A stretch of 42,639 nucleotides of DNA from Nitrospirota bacterium. GTDB taxonomy: Bacteria > Nitrospirota > Thermodesulfovibrionia > Thermodesulfovibrionales > Magnetobacteriaceae. The stretch covers positions 1 through 42,639 of the forward strand of contig JADFXG010000028.1 in assembly GCA_015233895.1 (NCBI GenBank), read 5' to 3'. Below, piece by piece: positions 1-8,454 of this stretch (position 1 is the first letter of the stretch; each line of letters begins with the position of its first letter). A program made the translations under genes and the position numbers. The notes below the pieces were generated by a model that did no database searches, was not told the origin of the DNA, and worked only from the letters and a program-made list of their open reading frames with translations.

Positions 1-2
1 CT

Positions 3-131
3 GTATTAGAAAAGCTGCGTAGTTTAAATGAAGGAGAGATTGGTGACTGGGATGTATGGCTGCGCAGTCCTGAGGATAATGAATTAGTGAAAGGCCGGTT
101 AAGTACAATAAGAAAAAGTAATGCTGCATAG
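3..131 (+). pseudogene. IS4-type transposase, internal fragment
   Basis: This is an open frame entering from the left edge of the window and stopping at TAG 129-131. It encodes 42 residues, including the motif DWDVWLRSPEDNELVKGRL followed by IRKS. That resembles the middle part of IS4-group DDE transposases, just before the usual IRKSEEA-like segment, so only an internal slice is left. It ends at the point where a reverse-oriented piece of the same transposase type begins, which suggests a rearrangement junction near 131. The family call is from pattern memory, not a search. Confidence 0.5.
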
Positions 132-335
132 ATTGACTTCCTCCGCATAGGCTGTTGTTGTACGCAGAGATTTGCCGTCTGCAAAATGAATTAACAATAG
201 TCTAAGCAAAGTGCTTGCATTTGTTATTTTTCGCTTACGTGTTAATGCACCTAAACCAGTAGCCTTTGCTTCCCAGTCTTTAGGTAAGAACCTCTTAAGT
301 ATTTCCCATTCATCTTGTATTATTTTTGCCTCCAT
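132..335 (-). pseudogene. IS4-type transposase, N-terminal fragment
   Basis: The minus-strand frame starts at ATG 335 and encodes about 68 recognisable residues. It has the IS4-group N-terminal pattern: DWEAKATGLGALTRKRKI, then a LLRLLLIHFADGKSLR segment. After about residue 68 the frame runs on as nonsense antisense to the neighbouring plus-strand transposase fragment and stops at 99. The catalytic domain is missing. The fragment is head-to-head with the internal fragment at 3-131 and abuts the truncated 5' end of the rve-type transposase to the right. It is an IS remnant and not functional. Confidence 0.55.
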
Positions 336-356
336 ACTGTATATTGTATCATGATA

Positions 357-1340
357 TGCCTCTATTTATCTAATATCTTATTTGAGCGCTTATGGGGGCT
401 AAGGGAGAGGGACAAAGAGATAGTGATAGGGGATACTACAAGGGAAAAACTCTACCGGATAAGCCCAGCAACAATAGACAGGCTATTATCCAATGAGAGA
501 AAGAAGTACAATTTGAAGGGCAAATCCCATACTAAACCGGGGACGTTGTTAAAAAGTCAAATACCAGTAAAGACCTTTTCGCAGTGGGATAAAAAGAGAC
601 CCGGCTTTACAGAGATAGACCTAGTAGGGCACGAGGGCGGAAACTCGCAAGGAGAGTTTATTCAAACCCTCGATGTAACAGATGTATGCACAGGTTGGAC
701 AGATACGCAAGCTGTAAGAAACAAGGCAGAGAAATGGGTATTTGCAGCGTTAAAAGAGATAAGAGGTCGTTTGCCCTTTAATCTTGTTGTAATAGACTCA
801 GATAATGGGAGTGAGTTTATAAACAGCCATCTTCTGAGGTATTGCGAAGAACAGAGAATAACATTTACAAGAGCACGAAGTGGCCGTAAAAACGATAACT
901 GTTTTGTTGAGCAGAAAAATTACTCAGTGGTAAGACGCGCAGTGGGGTATCTTAGATATGACACCGCTAAGGAGCTTGATGTGTTAAATGAGCTTTACGG
1001 GTATTTAAGACTCTACACAAACTTCTTTCAACCAGTAATGAAATTGACTGAAAAAACAAGAACAGGATCTAAAATAACTAAAAAGTACGATAAGCCTATA
1101 ACTCCTTATCAAAGAGTCTTAATGTCACCTCATGTGCCACAAGAGAATAAGGACAGACTCCAAAATCAATATGCCTTACTAAATCCGGCTAAGCTGAAAA
1201 GAAATATTATACGCCTACAGGAAAAGCTTCAGGAACTCACTTTCTTGAAGGAAGAAGTCCATAAAAATAAAAATCTGACCAAAAGCAAAAGCTTGACTAA
1301 TACCAAAGACTCGGGTTCTAATACTAATGCTTACAGATAG
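357..1340 (+). pseudogene. rve/ISNCY-like transposase, N-terminally truncated
   Basis: This integrase-fold (DDE, rve) transposase resembles the IS481/ISNCY-type proteins of about 400-450 residues. The catalytic acids are visible: Asp in TEIDLVGHEGGN, Asp in VVIDSDNGSEF, and Glu in DNCFVEQKN. A short segment, REKLYRISPATIDRLL, marks the linker that normally follows the DNA-binding region. The N-terminal HTH region (about 100 residues) is absent; coding similarity begins near 380, next to the IS4 fragment, so an IS4-type insertion probably removed the 5' part. An ATG at 315 opens the frame, but its first residues look like flanking DNA. The C-terminal tail is Lys/Thr rich. The gene is probably inactive, although the catalytic core is uninterrupted. 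Confidence 0.65.
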
Positions 1341-1514
1341 ATTATACTATGAGGCAATGATTATACTTTCGTATAGATTTTCTATTGAGGCAACACGCAC
1401 GGTATGAAGGTTTGTCATTCCAATATCAAAAAATAAAAACTTAAATACCGCTCCAGCCAGTCTTCTAAAATACTTTTGATATACAAGCGCTTTACTTTGT
1501 TTTTAATAGTACGC
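1341..1514. other. IS right flank with repeated TGAGGCAA boxes
   Basis: The interval after the truncated transposase holds two TGAGGCAA motifs, at about 1350-1357 and 1385-1392. These are plausible subterminal or terminal repeats of the element. No gene is visible before the 3' end of the MlaA gene at 1515. Confidence 0.35.
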
Positions 1515-2378
1515 TTACTTTTTATCCTGAAAAGCTCTGTACTGGATGTAAGCATCTCTTAGGGACAGGTATGGGTCAACTGCGGATTCTTTCAATGTCT
1601 GATAGTCGTCTCTGTTAAGTGACAGGTTGTTAGTATATCTGTAGGCAGTCAATTCTAACGATTTATTAAGGCTGCCTACGTAATTTATTGGCTTTAGATA
1701 CATATCACCGGCATAGCCAATGGAATCTCTTAAAGACATAGGCCCTAAAAACGGCCAGACTATGTAAAACCCGTGGCCAAAGCCGTAGTAGGCCAGGGTT
1801 TGCCCAGTATCTTTATTGTTTCTCTTCAAATTAAAGTCGCTTGAGGCAAAGTCTGCTAAACCTCCTATTCCCATTGTGCTGTTTATACCAAAACGTAATA
1901 GTTCCTTGCCAGCATCCTCAAGCTTCAGCTGCAGGAGTGCATTTACAAACCGTACCGGCATAAAGAGATTGTAAAAAAAATTATCCAGCGCATCACGCAC
2001 GTCCTCGGCAACAACAACGTTATAGATGCCTGTAAAAGGTCTTAAAACAACGGTATAGAGGATGTCATTAAATCCAAACACCACACGGTTTAATGGCTCA
2101 AGCGGATCGGCTATTTCTAAATCGGCGGTTTTCTCATCGCCGGCCAGTGGTTTTTCATCAGAATGTACATCGTTTTGCGAAAGCGTATCCGGCTGTTTTG
2201 TAGAATTATCACTTACAGTTGCATTATCACTGGCATCTACTGACAAAACAGACGGCTGAGCCTCTGTGTTTGCAGTTATTATTGCGGAATCATTATCTTC
2301 AGCTGCGGTTAGTGGAATCGCACAAAAAAACAGCATCACAAATATTAAAACACAGACTCTGCGGCCAAATATGTGCAT
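1515..2378 (-). CDS. mlaA: MlaA (VacJ) family outer-membrane lipid-asymmetry protein
   Basis: The 287-aa protein has an N-terminal signal-like segment (FGRRVCVLIFVMLFFCAIPL), an acidic/Ser-Thr-rich linker of about 60 residues, and then the MlaA core. The core begins at DPLEPLNRVVFGFND (about residue 91) and continues with VRFVNALLQLK, STMGIGGLADFA, TGQTLAYYGFGHGFYIVWP and GPMSLRDSIGY, all typical of the family. MlaA sits in the outer membrane with porins and removes mislocalised phospholipids from the outer leaflet, passing them to the Mla ABC system; no other mla genes are in this window. MlaA is normally a lipoprotein, but here the only cysteine near the signal region (FFC) is not in a canonical lipobox, so lipidation is uncertain. 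The gene lies 30 bp downstream of the co-directional TPR gene. Confidence 0.9.
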   Translation of the reverse strand: MHIFGRRVCVLIFVMLFFCAIPLTAAEDNDSAIITANTEAQPSVLSVDASDNATVSDNSTKQPDTLSQNDVHSDEKPLAGDEKTADLEIADPLEPLNRVVFGFNDILYTVVLRPFTGIYNVVVAEDVRDALDNFFYNLFMPVRFVNALLQLKLEDAGKELLRFGINSTMGIGGLADFASSDFNLKRNNKDTGQTLAYYGFGHGFYIVWPFLGPMSLRDSIGYAGDMYLKPINYVGSLNKSLELTAYRYTNNLSLNRDDYQTLKESAVDPYLSLRDAYIQYRAFQDKK

Positions 2379-2408
2379 GCTTTAACCCCTTATCAGTGAC
2401 ATGGAAGT

Positions 2409-3257
2409 TTACTTACCAGCAATCAAATCGTTATAACATTTAAGATCCCTGATATTTATCAAATCAGTGTCACTTTTAATGTTATTATATTCTTTATAGC
2501 CTTTGTCAATACTGCTTTTGAGAAATTCACAGGCCTTCTCTGTCCTCTTAGTTACAGCATATGCACACGCAAGGTTATATAAGACTGAGGGATCGTTGGG
2601 GGTTATTTCCAGAGTTTTTTCAAAAACTGGTATTGATTCCTCATAATTTTTATTTTTCAGATATGCAACACCTAAAAGCGGATATGTCATTTTATCATTA
2701 GGATTGATTTCTATAGCTTTTTTGAAATCTGCAATTGCATCGGTAAAATTGCCTAAAATGTAGTAGGAAAGCCCTCTGGCAGAATAGGCGTAAGCCATTT
2801 TGGGATTTAATTCTATTGCCCTGTTAAAGTCATTTATGGCGACCTCGTTGTTACCAGTCTTTGCTGCTGCTATACCACGGTTGATGTATGCTTCAACGTT
2901 TTTAGGGGATAACTCAATAGCCTTATTCATATCCTTTAAGGTCTCCTCAGGTTTACCAAGCTCTCCGTAGGCAGTTCCGCGGCCTAAGTAGGCATCTGCA
3001 GTTTTGGGTCTTTTTTCAATCGCAAGACTATAGGCGTTGATTGCCTCCTGATACTGTTTTTGAGCGGTAAAAGTTGCTGCCTTGTTCATCAACTCATTGT
3101 AGTCGTTACCTTTTGGAGAAAGGTAAAAGTAAGCAATTACGGCTATTATCACTGCAGATAATATAATTCCTACAGCAGGAATCCCTTTTCCTTCAGTTTG
3201 TTCCCCCTTATTCTCTTCCGGGTTCTGAGCTGATAATTCGTCATTTGAATCACTCAT
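2409..3257 (-). CDS. Membrane-anchored tetratricopeptide-repeat protein
   Basis: This 282-aa protein has an acidic N-terminus, one transmembrane helix (about residues 28-47, IPAVGIILSAVIIAVIAYFY) and about six TPR units. Consensus pieces are visible: A(Y)xxRGxAYxxLG, DxxKAIELxPKN, AYxNRGIA and NDFNRAIELNPK. The last C-terminal part is Cys-containing and may be a degenerate repeat. The topology suggests the TPR scaffold faces the periplasm. ATG 3257 is preceded by AAGGAGAG, a good ribosome binding site. It is followed by mlaA on the same strand, so a two-gene transcription unit is likely. The sequence does not reveal a specific partner. Confidence 0.85.
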   Translation of the reverse strand: MSDSNDELSAQNPEENKGEQTEGKGIPAVGIILSAVIIAVIAYFYLSPKGNDYNELMNKAATFTAQKQYQEAINAYSLAIEKRPKTADAYLGRGTAYGELGKPEETLKDMNKAIELSPKNVEAYINRGIAAAKTGNNEVAINDFNRAIELNPKMAYAYSARGLSYYILGNFTDAIADFKKAIEINPNDKMTYPLLGVAYLKNKNYEESIPVFEKTLEITPNDPSVLYNLACAYAVTKRTEKACEFLKSSIDKGYKEYNNIKSDTDLINIRDLKCYNDLIAGK

Positions 3258-3374
3258 TTGGTCTCTCCTTTATATATTGCAATTTCATTTATGTACCGCC
3301 ACTGCCACGCCACCGCCACACAGTTAAGATACGCTTTGTGCAGCAGAATTGTCAATGGTTTAGTGTGGGTTTAT

Positions 3375-4313
3375 CTACTTCTGATGTTCATGTTTTGCAA
3401 TAATCATACGGTTTTCCTCAAAACGGTCAAGAAAGTGCATAAAACCGGGAAACTTGCGTATGCGCTTCTCATACAGTTGCAGGAATTTTTGTGCATGAGC
3501 GGTGGGTGTGTTCTCGCCATTTTGATTTATAGCAGGCCCTATGGTGATTTTATATGCTTTTTTGGCGCCGGGCTCTATGAAAAGAGGATTAAGGGATGCT
3601 CCGGTTTTAAGTGCCAGTGTGGCCGGCCCCAGGGGAATAGAAACCTGTTGCCCCAGGAAATCGAAAACCTCGTGCTTGCCGACATGTTTAGTTGTGCCGC
3701 TGCCGTCTCCGGTAATCATGATTATGCCATTTTCTTTGAGCCATTTGAAAGCCGGCCTGAGAAAGGATTCAGCATTAATTATTTCAGCCGGTATCAGACG
3801 TTCGTACTTCATCCTCAGCCGGAAAGCTACGTTTTTGCCTGTCCAACTGAGCCCCTCATCAGAGGGAAGCCCGATTTGCTTTAAATGATAACCCATGCGT
3901 GAGAGTGCCACAAGCGGCAGATGCACTGGTCCAAAATGCCCGTGAATCAACACAACGCCACGCCCTTTTGCAAGCGCTTCATCAAGATTGTTAAGCCCCT
4001 CAAATTCTATAAGTTTATCTATTTCCTTTTTGCCAAACCTTGGAAAAATAAATATCAACAACCTGTCCACGTAGTGGTTTTCATAGTATTGTTTTATAAT
4101 TTCGTACTTTTCCTCCGTTGAGCACTCTTTAACTTTCGATATATTTTTCATAAGTGCGCAATGGCCGCCACGTGCAAGTGTAAAATGAAGCTGCCCCATT
4201 TTTTTCAACGCCTGTATGCCGGCTTCAACTGTGGATTTTTCTATAAACCACCTGAAAGGGTACCAAACAAGAAGCCTTAAAATATCCCTGTATATGCTTT
4301 CCTGTGTTACCAT
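3375..4313 (-). CDS. LpxL/HtrB-like lysophospholipid acyltransferase family protein
   Basis: The 312-aa protein matches the LPLAT/lauroyl-acyltransferase fold used in lipid A and related acylations. It has the block VVLIHGHFGPVHLP (about residues 120-133), IGLPSDEGLSW, a GIIMITGDGSG block, VSIPLGPATLALKTGA, and a C-terminal PTAHAQKFLQLYEK segment. These proteins transfer acyl chains at the inner face of the cytoplasmic membrane. The catalytic H-x4-D/E motif reads His126-x4-His131 here, so the usual acidic residue is replaced; the exact chemistry is uncertain. It is the last gene of the four-gene minus-strand operon (8106 to 3375), 7 bp after the glycosyltransferase, and probably modifies the same lipid or glycan product. 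Confidence 0.8.
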   Translation of the reverse strand: MVTQESIYRDILRLLVWYPFRWFIEKSTVEAGIQALKKMGQLHFTLARGGHCALMKNISKVKECSTEEKYEIIKQYYENHYVDRLLIFIFPRFGKKEIDKLIEFEGLNNLDEALAKGRGVVLIHGHFGPVHLPLVALSRMGYHLKQIGLPSDEGLSWTGKNVAFRLRMKYERLIPAEIINAESFLRPAFKWLKENGIIMITGDGSGTTKHVGKHEVFDFLGQQVSIPLGPATLALKTGASLNPLFIEPGAKKAYKITIGPAINQNGENTPTAHAQKFLQLYEKRIRKFPGFMHFLDRFEENRMIIAKHEHQK

Positions 4314-4320
4314 AGCCTTG

Positions 4321-5334
4321 TCACTTACCGGTAAATCTCTTTAACATTCCATCTAATAAACCTTTATACAGCAGATACAATTTTTTTGGGCTTCTGTCAA
4401 TAAACACTATCCCAATAGTTGAGCGCAAAACCCCTGTAAGCACCGAAACATAAGCCACAAAAAAAGAGAATGTGCCGAGTTTTTTTAAGTACTCAAATAT
4501 CAGAAACCGGTTTCTAGTGCCGTAGTATATTTCCATCTCCTTAAGACGCACACTTTCTTTTCCCATCACTGTTTTCGGGTCTGCTCTTTTGAGTTTTTTA
4601 AGAAAAATCGGCTCCTTAAGCATCAGCACATTGGTATAAAGTGAAGCCATAGCGCCATAGACAAAATCATCACCGATATAGAAAAACCGTGTGTCAGGGA
4701 AACCCACCCTTTCAACCACCTCACGGCTTATCAGCATTCCCTCAAAGGTGCCATAGTTTTTACAGGAAAATGCCTCAGCCTGTGAAAACTCCTTGCCTAA
4801 GACCGGAGTCATCCTCCCTGTGGTAAGACAAAAGTGGCTGTCATCAGGGAATACTGTGCCATCTGGAAATTTTTTCCCGGGCATTATGCACTTACCGGCA
4901 TAAGAAAAAGAAAGCTGTGTGCTGAGCGCTACAGGAAGCGGCTCAACATCATCATCCATAAGCCAAAACCACGAATGCGGATTGTCATAGGCTCTCTTTA
5001 ACCCCTCATGAAAACCTCCGGCGCCTCCCGTGTTGGTGTTCATCCTGATATAGTATAACGTTATGCCGCCAAGGTTTTCCGGCTTATACGTGTAAATTGC
5101 AGAATCATTCAGACCCTGTTGCGGGAGCTCCGCTATCAGCCCTGCCTCAAGCAACGCCTCAGGTGTGCCGTCACTTGATGCGTTATCAACAAGATAGATT
5201 GCCTCAACCGACACTGTTTGGTTTTTTATCCCGTCAAGGCACTCTAAAAGCAGCGCTTTTCTGTTATAAGTAACCACCACAGCGCACACCGATTGGTACT
5301 GCTGATGTGATGCCATGTTATTGACTCTTTCCAT
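4321..5334 (-). CDS. Family 2 glycosyltransferase (GlfT2-like, galactofuranosyl/rhamnosyl type)
   Basis: The 337-aa GT-A enzyme begins with CAVVVTYNRKALLLECLDGI and LVDNASSDGT, the nucleotide-sugar binding part. It has a metal-binding WFWLMDDDVEP motif (Asp127-129), then an NYGTFEGMLISREVVERVG block and FFYIGDDFVYGAMAS, which is typical of GlfT2-like transferases. A C-terminal hydrophobic stretch (about residues 293-312) may associate with the membrane. It starts just after the TGA of the upstream radical SAM gene (ATG 5334, AAGGA upstream); a second ATG at 5316 is also possible. Within its operon it probably adds a sugar to a lipid-linked or envelope glycan. Confidence 0.87.
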   Translation of the reverse strand: MERVNNMASHQQYQSVCAVVVTYNRKALLLECLDGIKNQTVSVEAIYLVDNASSDGTPEALLEAGLIAELPQQGLNDSAIYTYKPENLGGITLYYIRMNTNTGGAGGFHEGLKRAYDNPHSWFWLMDDDVEPLPVALSTQLSFSYAGKCIMPGKKFPDGTVFPDDSHFCLTTGRMTPVLGKEFSQAEAFSCKNYGTFEGMLISREVVERVGFPDTRFFYIGDDFVYGAMASLYTNVLMLKEPIFLKKLKRADPKTVMGKESVRLKEMEIYYGTRNRFLIFEYLKKLGTFSFFVAYVSVLTGVLRSTIGIVFIDRSPKKLYLLYKGLLDGMLKRFTGK

Positions 5335-5335
5335 A

Positions 5336-6610
5336 TCACATTCCTTTTAATCGCAACAGACCGTTGAAAACACTTTCTATGTATCTGGTCTTTGGGTTTG
5401 TATAGTACTTTGGGTAGAGTAGATTATCACCCTCTTTGACAAGACCCTCCCTGCGCGCTATGTCAAATAGTTGTGTGTGCGGCTCTATGCGCATCGAGTT
5501 AAATTCAAAATGTACGCGGCTGCCCATCTGTGCTTTTGCTGTAAGGTAAAAACGCATCAATGCTAGAAAACCAGAAAAATCCTGTCCGGGAGGATTTTTA
5601 AAAAAGTTGTAACTTACCTCAAAACCATCCATGTGTCTTAGAAGATCAAAAGAGTCAAGGATGTCCCGTTTGGTTATGTTTTTACCAAGGTTTTTTAAAA
5701 CACTGTCAGAAAAGCCGTCCGGTGACAAAATTATATTTTTACAGCCTGCGTCAAGAGCTAAGTTTACAAAGTCCCGTGTAAGGTTTTTTTCACTAAACCA
5801 TGCCGACCACTGCACACCGAGCGCTCTTTTGGCTAATTCTCTGCAGATGTCCTCAGCGTGTTTTTGGGGTACATTAAACACCGAGTCAACAAACGTAAAA
5901 TTTTTTACTCCGTGGACATTAACAAGGTTCTCTATTTCATCAACAACCCTGACCGGATCTTTAAGGCGAAGCTTTTTGCCGTTTAGAAACCCATATATAC
6001 AGTATATACAGTTAAGGCCACACCCACGCTTTGTTTCCACTCCGATGCTGTCGCGCGTAGTCTTGTATTTATCAACAGACATATCAGCTCTGTCAGGAAT
6101 GCCTGTATAACTTACATCAACCTGGCCGCCCGGGCCGCTAAATACGACTTCACCGTTTTTTCTATAAAACACCGAGGGCACTTTCTCAGGAGTTGACAGA
6201 TTTTCCAAAAGCAGTGGAAATGTCCTCTCTCCTTCAAGAAACACACCCAAATCAATATCCCTTTGATCCTCCATTATTTCCCGCGCAAACATGGAAAACC
6301 CGGAGCCGCCAATGATTATTTTCCCCTGAGAGTGGGCTTTAATGGTTTTCACTGTCTCGGCAAGGTGTTCATAGTAAAAAACAACATTGCGCTTGTTTGT
6401 TGAATCAATATTTCTCAGAGAAATGCCGATAATGTCCGGCCTTACTGCTTTGATGTGTTCTCTAAGCGCTTTAAAAGGCTCTTTGTGGAGGTTAAGGTCA
6501 ATGACACTGGCCTCATGTCCGGTAATGGCTGATTTCAGGCAGCTTAGCCCCAAAGGAAAGACGATTTGCTCGGTACCTCCCAGATAAGACTGCACAAGGA
6601 GAATTTTTAT
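5336..6610 (-). CDS. B12-binding radical SAM protein (start codon probably ATA)
   Basis: This enzyme has an N-terminal cobalamin-binding-like Rossmann half and a radical SAM core. CGLNCIYC supplies the CxxxCxxC cluster motif (Cys197/201/204 in the long form). The first canonical start, GTG 6595, would begin at MQSYLGG and cut off the first beta-strand. Reading upstream in the same frame gives IKILLVQSYLGG, the normal family start, from ATA 6610-6608. That ATA has GAGGG placed 6 nt upstream and overlaps the upstream TAA as ATAA. The frame is closed by TGA 12 nt further up, so no ATG/GTG/TTG alternative exists. The long form is 424 aa. It lies between another B12 radical SAM gene and a glycosyltransferase. 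The reaction is unknown; methylation or a lipid/glycan modification is likely. Confidence 0.85.
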   Translation of the reverse strand: MKILLVQSYLGGTEQIVFPLGLSCLKSAITGHEASVIDLNLHKEPFKALREHIKAVRPDIIGISLRNIDSTNKRNVVFYYEHLAETVKTIKAHSQGKIIIGGSGFSMFAREIMEDQRDIDLGVFLEGERTFPLLLENLSTPEKVPSVFYRKNGEVVFSGPGGQVDVSYTGIPDRADMSVDKYKTTRDSIGVETKRGCGLNCIYCIYGFLNGKKLRLKDPVRVVDEIENLVNVHGVKNFTFVDSVFNVPQKHAEDICRELAKRALGVQWSAWFSEKNLTRDFVNLALDAGCKNIILSPDGFSDSVLKNLGKNITKRDILDSFDLLRHMDGFEVSYNFFKNPPGQDFSGFLALMRFYLTAKAQMGSRVHFEFNSMRIEPHTQLFDIARREGLVKEGDNLLYPKYYTNPKTRYIESVFNGLLRLKGM

Positions 6611-8106
6611 GGCTTTCCCTCAGCAATCTGTCTGACCAACTGTTTAGTCCTCTGTAGTATATGATAGACGTTTTTTACAATGGGCTTTGACCTGTCGCTC
6701 ATCATCATTTTAACGATTTTGGGTTTTATTAGTAATCTAAGCAACGAACCGGGCAGTTTTCCGTCTTTTGACAGTGATATTAGTAAGTTAAAGTAGTTAG
6801 GGTCCCTCATGGTATATGTTTTAGAGTAAATGTCACGTTTTTCGTCTGTTATATAGCCATCCTCTTTAGCTTTCTGGTAGAGTTTTGTTTCCGGGTAAAG
6901 GACCAGCGAGAATGGCTGCAAATGAAACGGTTTTGGAATTTTGGATACAAACTCAAGGCTTTCTATTTTATCCTCATCGGTTTCGTATGGGACGTCAAGG
7001 ATGAAATCGTAAGAGGGTGGACTCATTCTGTCTTTGTACTTATTGATGATTTTAATGGCTGCCATCATTCTTTCGTTAGACATCGCTTTTCTGTTAAAAA
7101 TCTCCTGGATTTTAGCGCTTCCGCTCTCTATTCCCATCTGTACGTACATAAGGCCTGCGTCAACGAGGAGTTCCATTTTCTCTTCTGTTATCGTAAGCGG
7201 ACTTGCCAGACAGGTAAATGGCAGCCCTATCTGTTCTTTATAGCTTTTACAAAACTCAGCGATATTCTTTAGCCCCCTGCCAAAGAACGAGTCATCAGAT
7301 ATCCATACATAGCCGATGTAGGGCATATTTTCTTTGACCCACAGGAGCTCGTTAATCACGTGTTCAGTTGAACGCCATCTCAAATAACCTTTACCGCTAT
7401 AGAGGTCTTTAATCGTGTCATTGATACAGTATGTGCACTTATGAGGACAGCCGCGCCCTGTCATAGTTTGATAGCCGATTTTTTTAAGATAGGTTGAAAC
7501 AGTACCCTTTTCAAGAAACTCTTTCATCAGCTCATTGGTCAGCGGTTGGATGTGGCCATCAAATAAAACATAATGGTCTGTAAAACTGTAGTCGGGGCGT
7601 GGATATTTATCAAGATTTTTATCAAGTATACCAACAGGATTTTTTATAACGGCTCCGTTTCTGAGGCACCAGAGGCCCGGAGTATCAGCCTGGTCAATTC
7701 CTGCATTTAGTTTATCGGCAAAGGTAACGGCAACGTCCTCGCCCTCACCAACACACACATAATCGGCAAACTCCAGCGATTCCTCAGGCCTTATTGTGGG
7801 GTGAACGCCTCCCCAGATAACAGGCACTTTAAGAGATTTTTTAAGATTACGGGTTATCTGTACCGCTCCGTCAAAAAAGTTTGTCATAAGAGTGACGCCT
7901 ATGAAATCAGAATCCTTACAGAGTTCCACAAGCTCATCCATCACAAACTGCCCGTACCTGTCCTTGCCATGGATGATGTTATCGCCGTAGGGGTCAGGCA
8001 GAAATACTATATGAGATTCATAACCTTTCTCTTTCAGACAAGCTGAAATTGTCCGCAAACCAAAAACGGTTATGTCCGGATACGGGGAAATAAGCGTTAT
8101 TTTCAT
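6607..8106 (-). CDS. B12-binding domain radical SAM protein
   Basis: The 499-aa protein has an N-terminal B12-binding-like domain (residues about 1-140, with KITLISPYPDITVFGLRTIS and a WGGVHPTIRPEE segment) followed by a radical SAM core. The core carries GRGCPHKCTYC (Cys220/224/227) and later YVQMGIESGSAKIQE and LDVPYETDED, typical of the Elp3/MiaB-NifB barrel. It starts at ATG 8106 and is the promoter-proximal gene of the minus operon. Its TAA overlaps the probable ATA start of the next gene. The substrate cannot be named; relatives methylate or rearrange lipids (for example hopanoids), bacteriochlorophylls or natural products. Neighbours favour an envelope lipid or glycan. Confidence 0.88.
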   Translation of the reverse strand: MKITLISPYPDITVFGLRTISACLKEKGYESHIVFLPDPYGDNIIHGKDRYGQFVMDELVELCKDSDFIGVTLMTNFFDGAVQITRNLKKSLKVPVIWGGVHPTIRPEESLEFADYVCVGEGEDVAVTFADKLNAGIDQADTPGLWCLRNGAVIKNPVGILDKNLDKYPRPDYSFTDHYVLFDGHIQPLTNELMKEFLEKGTVSTYLKKIGYQTMTGRGCPHKCTYCINDTIKDLYSGKGYLRWRSTEHVINELLWVKENMPYIGYVWISDDSFFGRGLKNIAEFCKSYKEQIGLPFTCLASPLTITEEKMELLVDAGLMYVQMGIESGSAKIQEIFNRKAMSNERMMAAIKIINKYKDRMSPPSYDFILDVPYETDEDKIESLEFVSKIPKPFHLQPFSLVLYPETKLYQKAKEDGYITDEKRDIYSKTYTMRDPNYFNLLISLSKDGKLPGSLLRLLIKPKIVKMMMSDRSKPIVKNVYHILQRTKQLVRQIAEGKP

Positions 8107-8242
8107 TTTATCTAAGCAACTCCTAGTTTTTTGCTTTTAACTCCAAACATTATGATAACATAATTAGTATAAAAGAAAGAAATTTATCCCAAATCCGTGC
8201 AAGTAATGGTGAGGCATTACGTTTTGATTACAGCACCAGCAC

Positions 8243-8290
8243 TGTGCAAAATTCTGCATATATGAAAATTATTGCACATTTATTGTGCAA
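8243..8290. promoter_or_regulatory. Cluster of TGTGCAA boxes, putative activator sites
   Basis: TGTGCAA occurs at 8243-8249 and 8284-8290, with the inverted form TTGCACA at 8272-8278. The last two make a perfect dyad, TTGCACA-N5-TGTGCAA. They lie 166-213 bp upstream of the inferred sigma-54 transcription start near 8456, the usual distance of enhancer-binding-protein sites. The dyad is followed by ATTTTTT, so a weak intrinsic terminator is an alternative reading. Confidence 0.45.
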
Positions 8291-8429
8291 ATTTTTTCAT
8301 ACTTGTCACAAAAAACAAATAGTCAGTCCTTAGTTTTCATAAAATACAGTTCCATAAAAACTATTGATATTGAAAACTTATGTTAAATCCCGGTAATTAC
8401 AGTTTCCCCAAAAAGTTTAACTTCTAAAT

Positions 8430-8445
8430 TGGTACACTAATTGCA
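8430..8445 (+). promoter_or_regulatory. Sigma-54 (-24/-12) promoter
   Basis: The sequence TGGTACACTAATTGCA matches the consensus TGGCACG-N4-TTGCA, with GG at 8431-8432, GC at 8443-8444 and exactly 10 bases between. The predicted transcription start is near 8455-8456, two or three bases before the 5' strand of the closing helix of the RNA candidate. No plus-strand protein gene follows. Confidence 0.65.
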
Positions 8446-8454
8446 ATATGCAAA

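Noticed and set aside
3258-3884. 208-residue plus-strand frame over the acyltransferase gene
   Set aside because: It is antisense to a well-supported gene and has no family motifs or ribosome binding site.
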